Of a stretch of DNA of 64,000 bases, positions 56,191 through 64,000 are shown piece by piece. Origin of the DNA: Gelidibacter mesophilus DSM 14095 (GTDB lineage: Bacteria; Bacteroidota; Bacteroidia; Flavobacteriales; Flavobacteriaceae). Both the position numbers and the translations under genes were made by a program. The notes below the pieces were generated by a model. The model ran no database searches. It was not told where the DNA came from and saw only the letters and a list, made by a program, of their open reading frames with translations. Each line of letters begins with the position of its first letter. Positions within the stretch are counted from its first letter, which is position 1. The stretch spans positions 1 to 64,000 of the forward strand of contig NZ_AUHD01000013.1 of the NCBI RefSeq assembly GCF_000423005.1, read 5' to 3'.

Positions 56191-57084
56191 ATGAAAGACG
56201 AAATAAATAAATCCTTTGACTTATTATTGGATAAACTTGTAGGATGGATGAATTCCATTGTAGAAAGTCTTCCCAATTTAATATTGGCCACGATTGTACT
56301 TCTGGCCGCTTATTTTTTGTCTAAGTACGTCAGTAAGCTGACCATGAGATTAGTAGGGAGTAGGGTCAAGCAAAAATCGGTGAGCAATATTATTGCAAGA
56401 TTGGTCACCGTAGTAGTCATTATGGTGGGTCTGTTTTTGGCACTGGGGATTTTAAACCTCTCTCAAACACTTACTTCTTTGATTACCGGTGCAGGTGTTC
56501 TTGGTTTGGTGATTGGTTTGGCCTTACAAGGTACGTTATCAAATATCATTTCTGGAATTGTCATTTCCTTCCGAGATAAAATTCAAATTGGTAATTGGGT
56601 AGAAACTAATGGCTTTACAGGGGAGATTATGGATATCAATCTGAAAAATCTGACTTTAAAAGAATCGGATAATAATATGGTGATGATTCCCAATAAAAAC
56701 ATTTTGGATAATCCCATGAAGAATTATTCATTAACACCTCATATCCGTGTAGACCTTTCTTGTGGCGTTGGCTATGAGTCGGATTTAGAGTTTGTGGAAA
56801 AGTTAACCAAAAATACCTTGGAAAAAACATTCGAAAAAATTGACGACAGCAAACCTGTGGAGTTCTTTTTTACTGAATTTGGAGACAGTTCTATAAATTT
56901 TAGATGTCGCTTCTGGGTTGAGGGCACTAAAAACGTCCACAAACTAAATGCAACCAATAAAGCTATGATTGCCATTAAAAAAGCCTTTGATGCGGAAGAT
57001 ATCAACATCCCATTCCCAATCAGGACCTTGCAATTTGATAATAAACTTGCTATGGAAAATAATGAGAATGAAAAGCAGGCCTGA
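56191..57084 (+). CDS. mscS: Small mechanosensitive ion channel (MscS)
   Basis: This 297-aa protein has three N-terminal membrane helices (about residues 27-48, 69-91 and 95-125). The pore helix is glycine/alanine-rich, as in MscS (TSLITGAGVLGLVIGLALQG), and GTLSNIISGIVI leads into the beta-domain (IGNWVETNGFTGEIMDINLKN). Size and layout match E. coli MscS. It releases solutes on hypo-osmotic shock. A terminator follows the gene. Confidence 0.93.
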   Translation: MKDEINKSFDLLLDKLVGWMNSIVESLPNLILATIVLLAAYFLSKYVSKLTMRLVGSRVKQKSVSNIIARLVTVVVIMVGLFLALGILNLSQTLTSLITGAGVLGLVIGLALQGTLSNIISGIVISFRDKIQIGNWVETNGFTGEIMDINLKNLTLKESDNNMVMIPNKNILDNPMKNYSLTPHIRVDLSCGVGYESDLEFVEKLTKNTLEKTFEKIDDSKPVEFFFTEFGDSSINFRCRFWVEGTKNVHKLNATNKAMIAIKKAFDAEDINIPFPIRTLQFDNKLAMENNENEKQA

Positions 57085-57124
57085 TCCATTCTAAAAATTT
57101 AAAATCTCGAATAGACCAACCTAA

Positions 57125-57149
57125 AGTCCCAATTGTATTGGGGCTTTTT
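57125..57149 (+). terminator. Intrinsic terminator after mscS
   Basis: AGTCCCAAT paired with ATTGGGGCT (one G-T pair), 3-nt loop, followed by TTTT. Confidence 0.85.
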
Positions 57150-57181
57150 CGTACATTTAAAACATTAAAATATATTTGATT

Positions 57182-57865
57182 ATGCCCGAAACAAAGACAT
57201 TCTCCAAAGATTTATTGGATTTTCTTAAACGATTAAAGGAAAATAATGATCGTGATTGGTTTGCTGACCACAAAGATGAGTTCAAAAAATTGGAAACAAG
57301 TGCAAAAAGTAAATTTAATGCGCTTTTTGAAACTCTAAAAACACATGATGATATTGATAGGGTTAAGATTTTTCGCATTTATAGAGACGTCAGGTTTTCA
57401 AAAAACAAAGCCCCATATAAAACACATTTCAGTGGCTCCTTCAGTAGAAGGAAACCAGAATTGCGAGGTGGCTATTACCTCCATATTCAACCCAATGATG
57501 AATCGTTCATTGCAGTTGGATTTTGGGATCCTTCCAAAGAGGATTTATTGCGAATAAGAAAGGAATTTGAAATGGACGACGAAGAAATCCGTACCATTAT
57601 TGGCAACAAAACCTTCCACAATATTTGGGGAGATTTTACAGGTGATGCGCTAAAGACTGCACCTAAAGGCTTTGATAAAGAACATAATGCCATTGACTTA
57701 ATCAGGAGGAAACAATTCATATTTACCAAACATTATACAGATGCACAAGTCCTTTCTTCTGGTTTTTTAGAAGAAGTGGATGTGGCCTTTAAAGCCGTGA
57801 GGCCTTATTTTGATTATATGAGTAGTGTTCTAAGCACTAATGTGAACGGGGAACCGCTTATATAA
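57182..57865 (+). CDS. DUF2461 family protein
   Basis: This 227-aa protein is a complete member of DUF2461 (TIGR02453-type): FLKRLKENNDRDWFADHKDEF at the N-terminus, KIFRIYRDVRFSKNKAPYKTH (about residues 60-80), GGYYLHIQPNDESFIAVGFWDP, and a C-terminal FTKHYTDAQVLSSGF. No enzymatic residue set is established. The ATG at 57182 (MPETKT) is preferred over a TTG at 57176. A TATATTTG at 57171-57178 precedes it by 3 bases. Its end overlaps the convergent GreA-like gene by 8 nt. Confidence 0.85.
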   Translation: MPETKTFSKDLLDFLKRLKENNDRDWFADHKDEFKKLETSAKSKFNALFETLKTHDDIDRVKIFRIYRDVRFSKNKAPYKTHFSGSFSRRKPELRGGYYLHIQPNDESFIAVGFWDPSKEDLLRIRKEFEMDDEEIRTIIGNKTFHNIWGDFTGDALKTAPKGFDKEHNAIDLIRRKQFIFTKHYTDAQVLSSGFLEEVDVAFKAVRPYFDYMSSVLSTNVNGEPLI

Positions 57866-58304
57866 CTTCAGTAATGGTAAAGCTATTGCCATTAAATTCA
57901 ATCTGATCTCCCTTGGTTTTATTTTTTAGGAGCATGCCAATTGGAGAACCAGGTGAAATTGCAAAGACATTTAAGTGTTCATTCTCAATTTTTCCCGCAC
58001 TGATAGAAATATAAAAATTATTGGCAGTCGTTTTGACCAAGCTCCCCAAAACAACGTTTTCAGAAACCAGATTAGGTCTGATCGTCTTTAAACTTTCCAA
58101 CATTTTTTGGGCATCGGTCAAATGTTGAGAGTTTTTCTCTAAATCATTAAAAAGTTTTCCATTACCGGAATCATCATCTGGATCGCCACCTTTATCATTG
58201 CTCTCTATCGAGTCTTTGATGGTTTCAATCTCATTCTTATAATTGGTAATCCGCTTGTTGGCGTAATCAAAACAAGCTTGCAAAACATCACTTTTTATTT
58301 TCAT
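57858..58304 (-). CDS. GreA/GreB-like transcription elongation factor
   Basis: This 148-aa protein has an N-terminal coiled-coil-like region (about residues 15-75, with acidic DPDDDSGNGK between the arms) and a C-terminal FKBP-like domain of the GreA family (about 90-148; FAISPGSPIGMLLKNKTKGD). Gre factors enter the RNA polymerase secondary channel and stimulate transcript cleavage through acidic residues at the coil tip, which the DDD stretch could provide. It is shorter than GreA (about 158 aa), so a paralogue with altered role is likely. It overlaps the upstream 137-aa gene by 4 nt. Confidence 0.78.
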   Translation of the reverse strand: MKIKSDVLQACFDYANKRITNYKNEIETIKDSIESNDKGGDPDDDSGNGKLFNDLEKNSQHLTDAQKMLESLKTIRPNLVSENVVLGSLVKTTANNFYISISAGKIENEHLNVFAISPGSPIGMLLKNKTKGDQIEFNGNSFTITEVI

Positions 58305-58714
58305 ATAACTTTTGCCATTTCCGGCTGAAATAGTTGGATATGACTAATCAAACGCTCTTTCACAAGATTCATCATGCGCTTGTTTAAGGCCGATGAATTC
58401 TCAATATAAACACCATACTCTTCAATTGTAAATTGACCAATGATCATTCCTTTAATTGAATTTCTGAACTTCATATCCTTATGTATAGCATTTTCGATAT
58501 AGTCCAATTGTTTGGGCAAAGATAGCTCATAAAACACATTTTTGTGCTTTGTAATATAATTTTTAAATACGGCAATTATAAGTTCATTTTGCAGCTTAAG
58601 TAAAGGGCGTAACGTCCCATTTTGAAAACGCTCTTCAGTGCTCATTTCCTCATAGATTAAAGCAGTGGAAATGACAGGTCTAATCGTTAAGAGAGCGTCG
58701 GTTCTAGTGTTCAT
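58301..58714 (-). CDS. Conserved flavobacterial protein of unknown function
   Basis: This 137-aa, mostly alpha-helical protein has RFQNGTLRPLLKLQNELIIA (about residues 29-48), LPKQLDYIENAIHKDMKFRN and a helical C-terminus. From memory, similar proteins are conserved in flavobacteria and are sometimes annotated as glyoxalase, but no glyoxalase metal motif is visible, so I do not use that name. It is translationally coupled (ATGA overlap) with the GreA-like gene, suggesting a shared process. Confidence 0.65.
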   Translation of the reverse strand: MNTRTDALLTIRPVISTALIYEEMSTEERFQNGTLRPLLKLQNELIIAVFKNYITKHKNVFYELSLPKQLDYIENAIHKDMKFRNSIKGMIIGQFTIEEYGVYIENSSALNKRMMNLVKERLISHIQLFQPEMAKVI

Positions 58715-59011
58715 GGCTTTAAGTTTTAATAAAATTATGGATAATGCTTTTTATAAATCACCAATTTGAGAGATCTTGTCAACGGGTTTATTAACAATAG
58801 TATTATTCAATGATGCTTTAAGGAGATTCGATTCATTTAAACCTCTATTGAGTAACTATTGAACTACCTTTGGACTATATTTTAAAATTTACTTTCTGAT
58901 TAGTTAAACCTCTGTCTAATCTTTTAAAGAATTATGCAAAACAAGGCAGGGTTTTATCAGTTAAAACGAAGGTCTAATCCTGAATAATTTTAAAAACAAA
59001 ACTAAATACAT
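58715..59011. other. Divergent non-coding region
   Basis: Nearly 300 bases lie between the divergent 137-aa protein gene and the thioesterase gene. No clear structure or consensus promoter was recognised, though both promoters should be here. Confidence 0.45.
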
Positions 59012-59398
59012 ATGAGATTTCATACACGAAAATGGGTAAAACCCGAAGATCTAAATCCTAACGGCACCTTATTTGGAGGGCAACTGTTAGCTTGGATAGA
59101 TGAAGAAGCAGCACTATATACAGTAGTGCAACTTGAAAACCCAAAAATTGTAACAAAGCTTATTTCTGAGATAAATTTTATGAGTTCTGCCAGACAAGGT
59201 GATATTATTGAAATAGGAATGGAAGTTGTTAAATATGGTAACTCTTCTTTGATCTTGAAATGCGAAGCACGTAATATGATGACAAGAGAAACCATACTGA
59301 CTGTAGATAATATTATTATGATCAATTTGGGGAGTGATGGCAAGCCTGCACCGCACGGTAAAACAGAAGTGGAATTTGTTAAAGATCGATTGAAATAG
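59012..59398 (+). CDS. Hotdog-fold acyl-CoA thioesterase (YciA/BACH-like)
   Basis: This 128-aa hotdog-fold protein has VKPEDLNPNGTLFGGQLLAWIDEEAA (about residues 10-35, with the N-x-x-G-x-x-F-G-G motif and an Asp catalytic candidate), the INFMSSARQGDIIEIGMEV strand and the CEARNMMTRETI C-terminal sheet. It hydrolyses acyl-CoA esters; chain-length preference cannot be judged. It stands alone, and a hairpin lies downstream before the OmpA-like gene. Confidence 0.88.
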   Translation: MRFHTRKWVKPEDLNPNGTLFGGQLLAWIDEEAALYTVVQLENPKIVTKLISEINFMSSARQGDIIEIGMEVVKYGNSSLILKCEARNMMTRETILTVDNIIMINLGSDGKPAPHGKTEVEFVKDRLK

Positions 59399-59480
59399 AA
59401 ATATAGTTTTGGGTATTTTATATAAATAATGGGAAACCGTTAACAACCATTTTGTAGTATTAATCGTATATTTATTAAAG

Positions 59481-59515
59481 CCGGTGTCACATTTATTACA
59501 ATGTAAAAAAACCGG
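59481..59515 (+). promoter_or_regulatory. Two-part stem-loop upstream of the OmpA-like gene
   Basis: CCGGT (59481) pairs with ACCGG (59511) and the inner ACATT (59489) with AATGT (59500), giving a hairpin with an internal loop. No T run follows. It may end the thioesterase transcript or act in the leader of the OmpA-like gene. Confidence 0.4.
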
Positions 59516-59539
59516 AAATTAGACTGTTTATGGCAGCTT

Positions 59540-59547
59540 TACTTTTG
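59540..59547 (+). promoter_or_regulatory. Possible -7 element (TACTTTTG) for the OmpA-like gene
   Basis: It fits TAnnTTTG and lies 92 bases before the ATG at 59640. No -33 TTG was found at the usual distance. Confidence 0.4.
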
Positions 59548-59639
59548 TCGTTTTCGCTTTCTAAATCTTAGAAATTTAAGAGAATGATGATAGATGACAA
59601 ACTTAAACTTGCAAGAACAACTTTATAAAACTTGAAATT

Positions 59640-60332
59640 ATGAGAACTATAGTAAAATCGATCACACTATTATTTATGGTTGTTGCATTAGTAAGTTGCG
59701 AGGCGACAAGAAATGCAAACAATAAACAAAAAGGAACTGCAATTGGTGCAGGTAGCGGCGCCGTTATTGGTGGTGTTATCGGCAACAATGTGGGTAGTAA
59801 AAACAATTCGGCTTTAGGTGCTATTATAGGTGCTGTGGTAGGTGGTGTTGCAGGTAATTATATTGGCGACAATATGGACAAGCAAGCTGACCGGATTGAA
59901 GAGGAAATTCCAGGAGCTCAAGTAGAGCGTGTTGGCGAGGGTATTAATGTTGTTTTTGATGAAAGCAGTGGTGTTTATTTTGATACCAACAAATATAATA
60001 TTAACGCTGCGTCTTCAGCAACACTTAGCAAGTTGGCAGGAATATTTAAAGAATATCCTGATACTGATGTTTTGGTGGAAGGACATACTGACAGTACGGG
60101 TCCAGATGATTTTAATATGACCCTGTCTAAACAGCGAGCGAAGGCTGTAACAACATTTTTATCAGGACAAGGCATTTCTTCCAGTCGATTCACGACCAAT
60201 TGGTACGGTCCTAATCAACCTAAATACGATAATGCTACATCAGAAGGCAGAGCAAAAAACAGACGTGTAGAATTGGCCATTATTGCAAATGACAAAATGA
60301 AAAAAGAAGCACAAGAACAAGCTGGTAATTAA
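59640..60332 (+). CDS. OmpA-family lipoprotein with glycine-zipper segment
   Basis: This 230-aa outer-membrane lipoprotein has a lipobox LVSC with lipid-accepting Cys20. A glycine-zipper membrane-associated region (about residues 33-80; IGAGSGAVIGGVIGNNVG) follows, and then an OmpA C-terminal peptidoglycan-binding domain (about 105-220; VLVEGHTDSTGPDDFNMTLSKQRA, NRRVELAI). It resembles E. coli YiaD. It probably links the outer membrane to peptidoglycan. A strong bidirectional terminator separates it from the convergent YbdG-like gene. Confidence 0.92.
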   Translation: MRTIVKSITLLFMVVALVSCEATRNANNKQKGTAIGAGSGAVIGGVIGNNVGSKNNSALGAIIGAVVGGVAGNYIGDNMDKQADRIEEEIPGAQVERVGEGINVVFDESSGVYFDTNKYNINAASSATLSKLAGIFKEYPDTDVLVEGHTDSTGPDDFNMTLSKQRAKAVTTFLSGQGISSSRFTTNWYGPNQPKYDNATSEGRAKNRRVELAIIANDKMKKEAQEQAGN

Positions 60333-60357
60333 AACTTACCTTATTTATTACTAATAG

Positions 60358-60395
60358 AAAGCGGCCTTATTCGAAATGAATAGGGCCGCTTTTTA
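60358..60395. terminator. Bidirectional intrinsic terminator
   Basis: AAAGCGGCCTTATTC pairs with GAATAGGGCCGCTTT (one G-T pair) around a short loop, with A run before and T run after. It serves both the OmpA-like gene and the converging YbdG-like gene. Confidence 0.9.
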
Positions 60396-60411
60396 TAGGT
60401 TTCTATTAGTC

Positions 60412-61662
60412 TTAATTTTTGGGAACTTCAAAAATTGATGGGGTCAATTCAAACAGCTCTAGGTCAAAATAGTTTATGGCTGAGAGAATATGATCAAAAA
60501 TATCAGACATAATATATTCATAGTTCACCCAACGCTTATCGCTGCTAAACGCATAAATTTCTAAAGGAATTCCTTGAGAGGTCGGTTCCATCTGTCTTAC
60601 CATAATAGTCATGTCTTTATTAATTCCGGAATGATTTTCAATATAAGTTTGGACATACTTTCTAAAAACACCTAAATTGGTCAGATTACGTCCGTTGATC
60701 AACGTTGTTTTGTCAATATTATGCTTGGTGTTATAATCCACCAATTCCTTTTGTTTTGTCTCGAGGTAAGTGGTGATGAGCTGGATCTTCTTTAAGTTTT
60801 CAATTTCATCATCCGTTAGGTAATGGATGCTTTTGGATTTGATCAAGATGGATCTTTTGATACGTCGGCCCCCTGAAGATTCCATACCGCGCCAATTTTT
60901 GAACGCTTCGGAAATAATGGCATAAGTTGGAATATTGGTGATTGTCTTATCAAAATTCTGCACTTGAACGGTTGAAAGATTGATTTCTATCACATCACCA
61001 TCAGCACCATATTTATCCATGGTAATCCAATCACCAATCCGTAACGTGTCGTTAATGGCTACTTGAATACTTGCCACAAATCCTAAAATAGTATCTTTGA
61101 AAATCAATAGGAGAACTGCCGAGGCGGCACCAATAGTGGTAAAGAATTTCAAAAATGACAAGTCGATAAGGACGGCAAGACAAGAAGCCACACCTATAAT
61201 CCAAACAAAGAGCATGACCACCTGAATATAACTGTCAATGGGTTTGTCTCTTAAACGCGGTAAGGTTTTGAAATAAGATTCTAAGGTGCGTAAAACACTT
61301 CTTAAAATCCAAATAGTCAATAAGATGCCATATACTTTGAGTCCGATAACCAAGAAAGCCTCAATTCTTGGATAATCAGAAAACACCAAAGGAAATAACC
61401 TAATGGTAATAAACAAAGGGACGAGATGTGCAATATTTCGGGGCGCTTTATGACTTACCAATAAATCATCAAACGTTGTTTTTGATCGTGAGGCAAATTT
61501 TGTAAAAGCTTTTACCAATAACCTTCTGGCAATAACATCTGAAATGAAAATCAGAATTCCCAAGATAAACATCAACGTGAGCAAATTAAAAAACTTTGCC
61601 CAGTCCTCCGTAAGACCGAGATTATAATATATATCGTAAAAAAAATGATTGTATAGAAACAT
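60412..61662 (-). CDS. MscS-superfamily channel, YbdG-like
   Basis: This 416-aa protein has about five N-terminal membrane helices, with the last two forming the pore region (FFTTIGAASAVLLLIFKDTI, then LGFVASIQVAINDTLRIGDWI). A beta/alpha cytoplasmic domain follows, with RRIKRSILIKSKSIHYL and NLTNLGVFRKYVQTYIENH, stretches typical of YbdG. Length matches E. coli YbdG (about 415 aa), a low-abundance miniconductance channel. Its start overlaps the end of the DUF3817 gene by one base. Confidence 0.9.
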   Translation of the reverse strand: MFLYNHFFYDIYYNLGLTEDWAKFFNLLTLMFILGILIFISDVIARRLLVKAFTKFASRSKTTFDDLLVSHKAPRNIAHLVPLFITIRLFPLVFSDYPRIEAFLVIGLKVYGILLTIWILRSVLRTLESYFKTLPRLRDKPIDSYIQVVMLFVWIIGVASCLAVLIDLSFLKFFTTIGAASAVLLLIFKDTILGFVASIQVAINDTLRIGDWITMDKYGADGDVIEINLSTVQVQNFDKTITNIPTYAIISEAFKNWRGMESSGGRRIKRSILIKSKSIHYLTDDEIENLKKIQLITTYLETKQKELVDYNTKHNIDKTTLINGRNLTNLGVFRKYVQTYIENHSGINKDMTIMVRQMEPTSQGIPLEIYAFSSDKRWVNYEYIMSDIFDHILSAINYFDLELFELTPSIFEVPKN

Positions 61663-61958
61663 TATACAGCTGTTTTCAAATACTTTCTCTCAACATAAAA
61701 GGTAGCGAACGGAATTAAAGATGCTAACAAAACAATCCCTAAAGTTTTGAAAGACCATTTTAATTTAGAACCTACCAAAAGAGCCAATAGAACATAGGCT
61801 ATAAACAATAGACCGTGACCCATCCCTATGGGGTAGAGCAAGGTTTTATAAAGTTCAGGATAAAAGGGTTTAATGAGAAGCATATTGCCAAACAATACCA
61901 AGTAGGAAATACCTTCTAAAATGGCGACTGCCTTAAAGCTTTTAATTAGTGTAAACAT
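61662..61958 (-). CDS. DUF3817 membrane protein
   Basis: This 98-aa protein has the DUF3817 pattern: AVAILEGISYLVLFGNMLLIKP at the start, YPIGMGHGLLFIAYVLLALLVG in the middle and a third hydrophobic helix before FYVERKYL. Three or four membrane helices are expected. The family has no known function. It is cotranscribed with, and one base overlapping, the YbdG-like channel gene, but a functional link is not shown. Confidence 0.85.
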   Translation of the reverse strand: MFTLIKSFKAVAILEGISYLVLFGNMLLIKPFYPELYKTLLYPIGMGHGLLFIAYVLLALLVGSKLKWSFKTLGIVLLASLIPFATFYVERKYLKTAV

Positions 61959-62108
61959 GAATACTTAAATTTTATGCAAAAATACCCATGAAATCCTATA
62001 ATAACTAGTTTTTAACGAGAAATTAATGAATATCAAAACAGCTGCAAAGAAGCACATTACTTTTTCTATAACGTACCTGACTGCCCCAATTGAAATGTTA
62101 TCGGAGGA

Positions 62109-62573
62109 TTAACCTTTGTCCGGTTTTGATATGTAAAGCCACTCCATATGATCCTGATTTTGGACTAATTTAATTCGGGAAAATCCGTTTTTTTCATAAA
62201 AGTGTTGAAGATAATCTTCTTCTGTAAGCAAAAAATAGTTTTGCCTAGGGTTTTCAGATTTCAATTGGTTTAACCAAAAAGTACCCAAATTCTTATTCCG
62301 CTGGTGTTCTGCAATCCAAATAAATCCCAAATACAAATAGCCCTCGTCAAAATAAGGCTTTGCTTCAGTTTCAAAATATTCAAATTGAGGTGGCGATTTG
62401 GAAAAAACAATCCCACCTCCAATAATTGTGCAATGATTTTCTATAATATAGATTTTGGCAGAATTTTTATGAGTTTTCCAAAAAGGAACAATCTCGACCT
62501 GCCAATTTTCAGGAAGTAGGTTGAAGAATTGCTCAGGGTTATTTTTTAATTCTCTAAATGTAAACGCATCCAT
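62109..62573 (-). CDS. GNAT-family acetyltransferase
   Basis: This 154-aa protein resembles GNAT N-acetyltransferases: a beta-alpha-beta layout with IIENHCTIIGGGIVF, FIWIAEHQRNKNLGTFWLNQL (the acetyl-CoA-binding Q/RxxGxG/A-like loop is here NKNLGT, about residues 95-100) and YFLLTEEDYLQHFYEKNGF near the C-terminus. Substrate unknown. It is 6 bp downstream of the PurD-like ATP-grasp gene on the same strand, so the two are in one operon. Confidence 0.8.
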   Translation of the reverse strand: MDAFTFRELKNNPEQFFNLLPENWQVEIVPFWKTHKNSAKIYIIENHCTIIGGGIVFSKSPPQFEYFETEAKPYFDEGYLYLGFIWIAEHQRNKNLGTFWLNQLKSENPRQNYFLLTEEDYLQHFYEKNGFSRIKLVQNQDHMEWLYISKPDKG

Positions 62574-62579
62574 CTCTAC

Positions 62580-63875
62580 TTATAATAAGCCCCATGACCA
62601 TAATCGGTCTGAATCCTCAAACCATCTATCGCCAATATCAGTTCTATAATACCCATTGTTGACAATCACAGAGTGTATTCTATTGTTCATCATTTTTTGG
62701 GCATCGCGCATGGTAATTCCCGTTCCTGTCACTAAAAGCGCAATTCCGGTATTTCCTGTAATCAACCATTCCTCATTGACTTTTTTCAAGTGCATCGGGT
62801 GGATCCCTTCCTTCAAATCCTTTTTAAAAACAACAACGGCATCTTTTGAAAACAATTCGAAAGTCTTTTTGTCGTCATAAGGAAAAGGAGGGACCACAAT
62901 AAAAGCACCAACCTGAAAGCCTTTTTTAGTAGCGATTTGAAAATTTTGGCCAGAAGCTACTTTATAGAGCATTTCTCCAATAGGCTCCGTAATGCCGGCA
63001 CGTTGAATAAAGATTTGAGGATAACCAAAGCGGGAGGTAAATTCTAAAGGATAAATGCCATTCCCATTGACAATGCAGTTGATATCAATATGACCTAAAA
63101 ACTTTTGCTTGGCTAAGGTAGCTTCAAATTTTTTCAAAGTAGCATCAAAAACAGGAGACTTGTTGACCCAAAACATGCTGGAGCCCATCTCTCCTGTTGA
63201 AACGCCCAGTTCTTTTGGAAATAGTTTCTTATGTTCAAAAGTGATGTTGTAAGGTTTTAAAAACTCTTTTCCGTTGAAAAAAGACGATACAGAAATTTCA
63301 ACACCTTTTACCTTTTTCTGTAGCTGAAAGTTCCCAAAATCATCGCCCCATGATTTATCATAAGCTTTCAAGACCCTAATAACGTCTAATCCTTCATCAT
63401 CACTGCCCACAAATAATAATTGTTTAAGCTCTTGAGTCTCGCCCGAAGGTTTGATTACATAAGCGTCTGGATGTTTTTCAACATAGGAAATAGCGTCCTG
63501 AAAACTTACAAACTCTTCAAATGGCAGCGTTTTGATTTTATGTTTCTTTAACTCCGTTTGACCAAAGTTCCGATCTAATTCAAGAAGGTCTGTGTAGACG
63601 CTTCCCCCAAAAACAATTTTTCCTGAAGCTCTTAATGCTTCGCATTCCTTTCCAAAACCGGTATAATCAAAGATTAGAATATCTGCCCAATCACTATGTT
63701 TTTTCCAGTCTTTAACTCTTTTGACAAACCCAGTTCCAATTTCTTTGGAGCCCTTATCTTCAATATACAATTTAACGGTGTTGCCTTCACTTTGGGTGGC
63801 ATAGGCAATATCTAGAATTTCTCCCCAGCGGGAAATAAACAAGAAGTTTTTTGGTAGGCTATTCTGCTTTTTCAA
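62580..63875 (-). CDS. PurD-like ATP-grasp ligase (phosphoribosylamine-glycine ligase family)
   Basis: This 431-aa protein resembles GAR synthetase (PurD) in its ATP-grasp domain: YVIKPSGETQELKQLLFVGS near residue 139, EISVSSFFNGKEFL, the metal-binding HIDINCIVNGNGIYPLEFTSRFG stretch (about 239-261), and a C-terminal GIALLVTGTGITMRDAQKMM domain. The N-terminal PurD dinucleotide-like region is altered (FLFISRWGEILDIAYATQSEG). It probably is not the housekeeping PurD, so the acceptor is open. Start is TTG 63875: an in-frame TAG lies close upstream with no ATG between. The operon partner is the GNAT gene. Confidence 0.75.
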   Translation of the reverse strand: MKKQNSLPKNFLFISRWGEILDIAYATQSEGNTVKLYIEDKGSKEIGTGFVKRVKDWKKHSDWADILIFDYTGFGKECEALRASGKIVFGGSVYTDLLELDRNFGQTELKKHKIKTLPFEEFVSFQDAISYVEKHPDAYVIKPSGETQELKQLLFVGSDDEGLDVIRVLKAYDKSWGDDFGNFQLQKKVKGVEISVSSFFNGKEFLKPYNITFEHKKLFPKELGVSTGEMGSSMFWVNKSPVFDATLKKFEATLAKQKFLGHIDINCIVNGNGIYPLEFTSRFGYPQIFIQRAGITEPIGEMLYKVASGQNFQIATKKGFQVGAFIVVPPFPYDDKKTFELFSKDAVVVFKKDLKEGIHPMHLKKVNEEWLITGNTGIALLVTGTGITMRDAQKMMNNRIHSVIVNNGYYRTDIGDRWFEDSDRLWSWGLL

Positions 63876-63943
63876 AGTGTTTTTTTGAGGAATTTGATTC
63901 TACGAAATTAGTTTTTTTTTGGTTTCAAAATCATTTTTAAATG

Positions 63944-63975
63944 AAAAAAGACCGTTATTTCTAACAGTCTTTTTT
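63944..63975. terminator. Intrinsic terminator near the window edge
   Basis: AAAAAAGAC paired with GTCTTTTTT, continued by GTTA/TAAC after a C-A mismatch, with loop TTTC. It is symmetric and could terminate a gene lying beyond the window or transcription reading toward either side. Confidence 0.7.
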
Positions 63976-64000
63976 CGGATTAATTAATCAACTTCAAATG

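Noticed and set aside
58301-58714. Annotation as glyoxalase
   Set aside because: No metal-binding beta-alpha-beta-beta-beta pattern or conserved His/Glu set is visible; the name seems to be a database carry-over.
1-64000. tRNA or rRNA genes
   Set aside because: No cloverleaf-like sequence with a TTCGANNC arm in context or conserved rRNA segment was recognised by eye.

Overview
The window is a low-GC chromosomal segment of a marine-type Flavobacteriaceae bacterium (phylum Bacteroidota). Evidence: a fused LpxC-FabZ protein, a response regulator-PglZ protein of the PorX type, two secreted proteins with type IX secretion system (T9SS) sorting domains, TAnnTTTG-like promoter elements, and several small protein families I know only from flavobacteria. 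No genus can be named from sequence alone.

Region 1 (1-15.4 kb, minus strand) is an exopolysaccharide/O-antigen gene cluster of the Wzx/Wzy type. It is read from about 15.4 kb down to 0.37 kb: family 2 glycosyltransferase, flippase, family 4 glycosyltransferase, polymerase, DUF2264 protein, TupA-like ATP-grasp ligase, two family 4 glycosyltransferases, asparagine-synthetase-like amidotransferase, family 4 glycosyltransferase, PglC/WcaJ-like initiating transferase, second DUF2264 protein. An IS3-family element cut by the window edge closes it. The second DUF2264 gene has a -1 frameshift at an A AAA AAC slippery heptamer.

Region 2 (15.9-26.9 kb, plus strand) holds two paralogous T9SS-exported pectate-lyase-like beta-helix proteins (840 and 1304 aa). 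They are separated by about 4 kb of decayed insertion sequences (IS1182-like and two IS3-family). The longer one has nine alternating Ig-like repeats where the shorter has two.

Region 3 (26.9-33.7 kb, mostly minus) has a DUF4258 protein, alanine dehydrogenase, a CapK/phenylacetate-CoA-ligase-like protein, an 830-bp gene-poor gap, a small secreted peptide overlapping a membrane protein gene, TsaE and PorX.

Region 4 (33.7-45.3 kb, plus) is a housekeeping block: HD hydrolase, lpxD, lpxC-fabZ, lpxA, efp, a second lpxD-like gene, an NTF2-like protein, sucD, fabG, a VWA-type membrane protein and a prohibitin-like protein.

Region 5 (45.3-52.9 kb, plus) is a complete histidine operon, hisG-D-C-B-H-A-F-IE. 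It is preceded by a 20-residue leader peptide with six consecutive His codons and an intrinsic terminator, a classical-looking attenuator. efp and hisG share an identical 15-nt hairpin exactly 6 nt before their start codons.

Region 6 (53.0-64.0 kb) is mixed: a divergent TruA-like pseudouridine synthase, CorA, two MscS-type channels, DUF2461, a GreA-like factor, an acyl-CoA thioesterase, an OmpA-like lipoprotein, DUF3817, a GNAT acetyltransferase and a PurD-like ATP-grasp protein.

The most interesting hypothesis is that the two membrane-anchored DUF2264 proteins and the two adjacent T9SS beta-helix proteins act on the polymer made by the Wzx/Wzy cluster. The best-supported regulatory finding is the his attenuator. 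No CRISPR array, tRNA, rRNA or recognisable defence system was seen.
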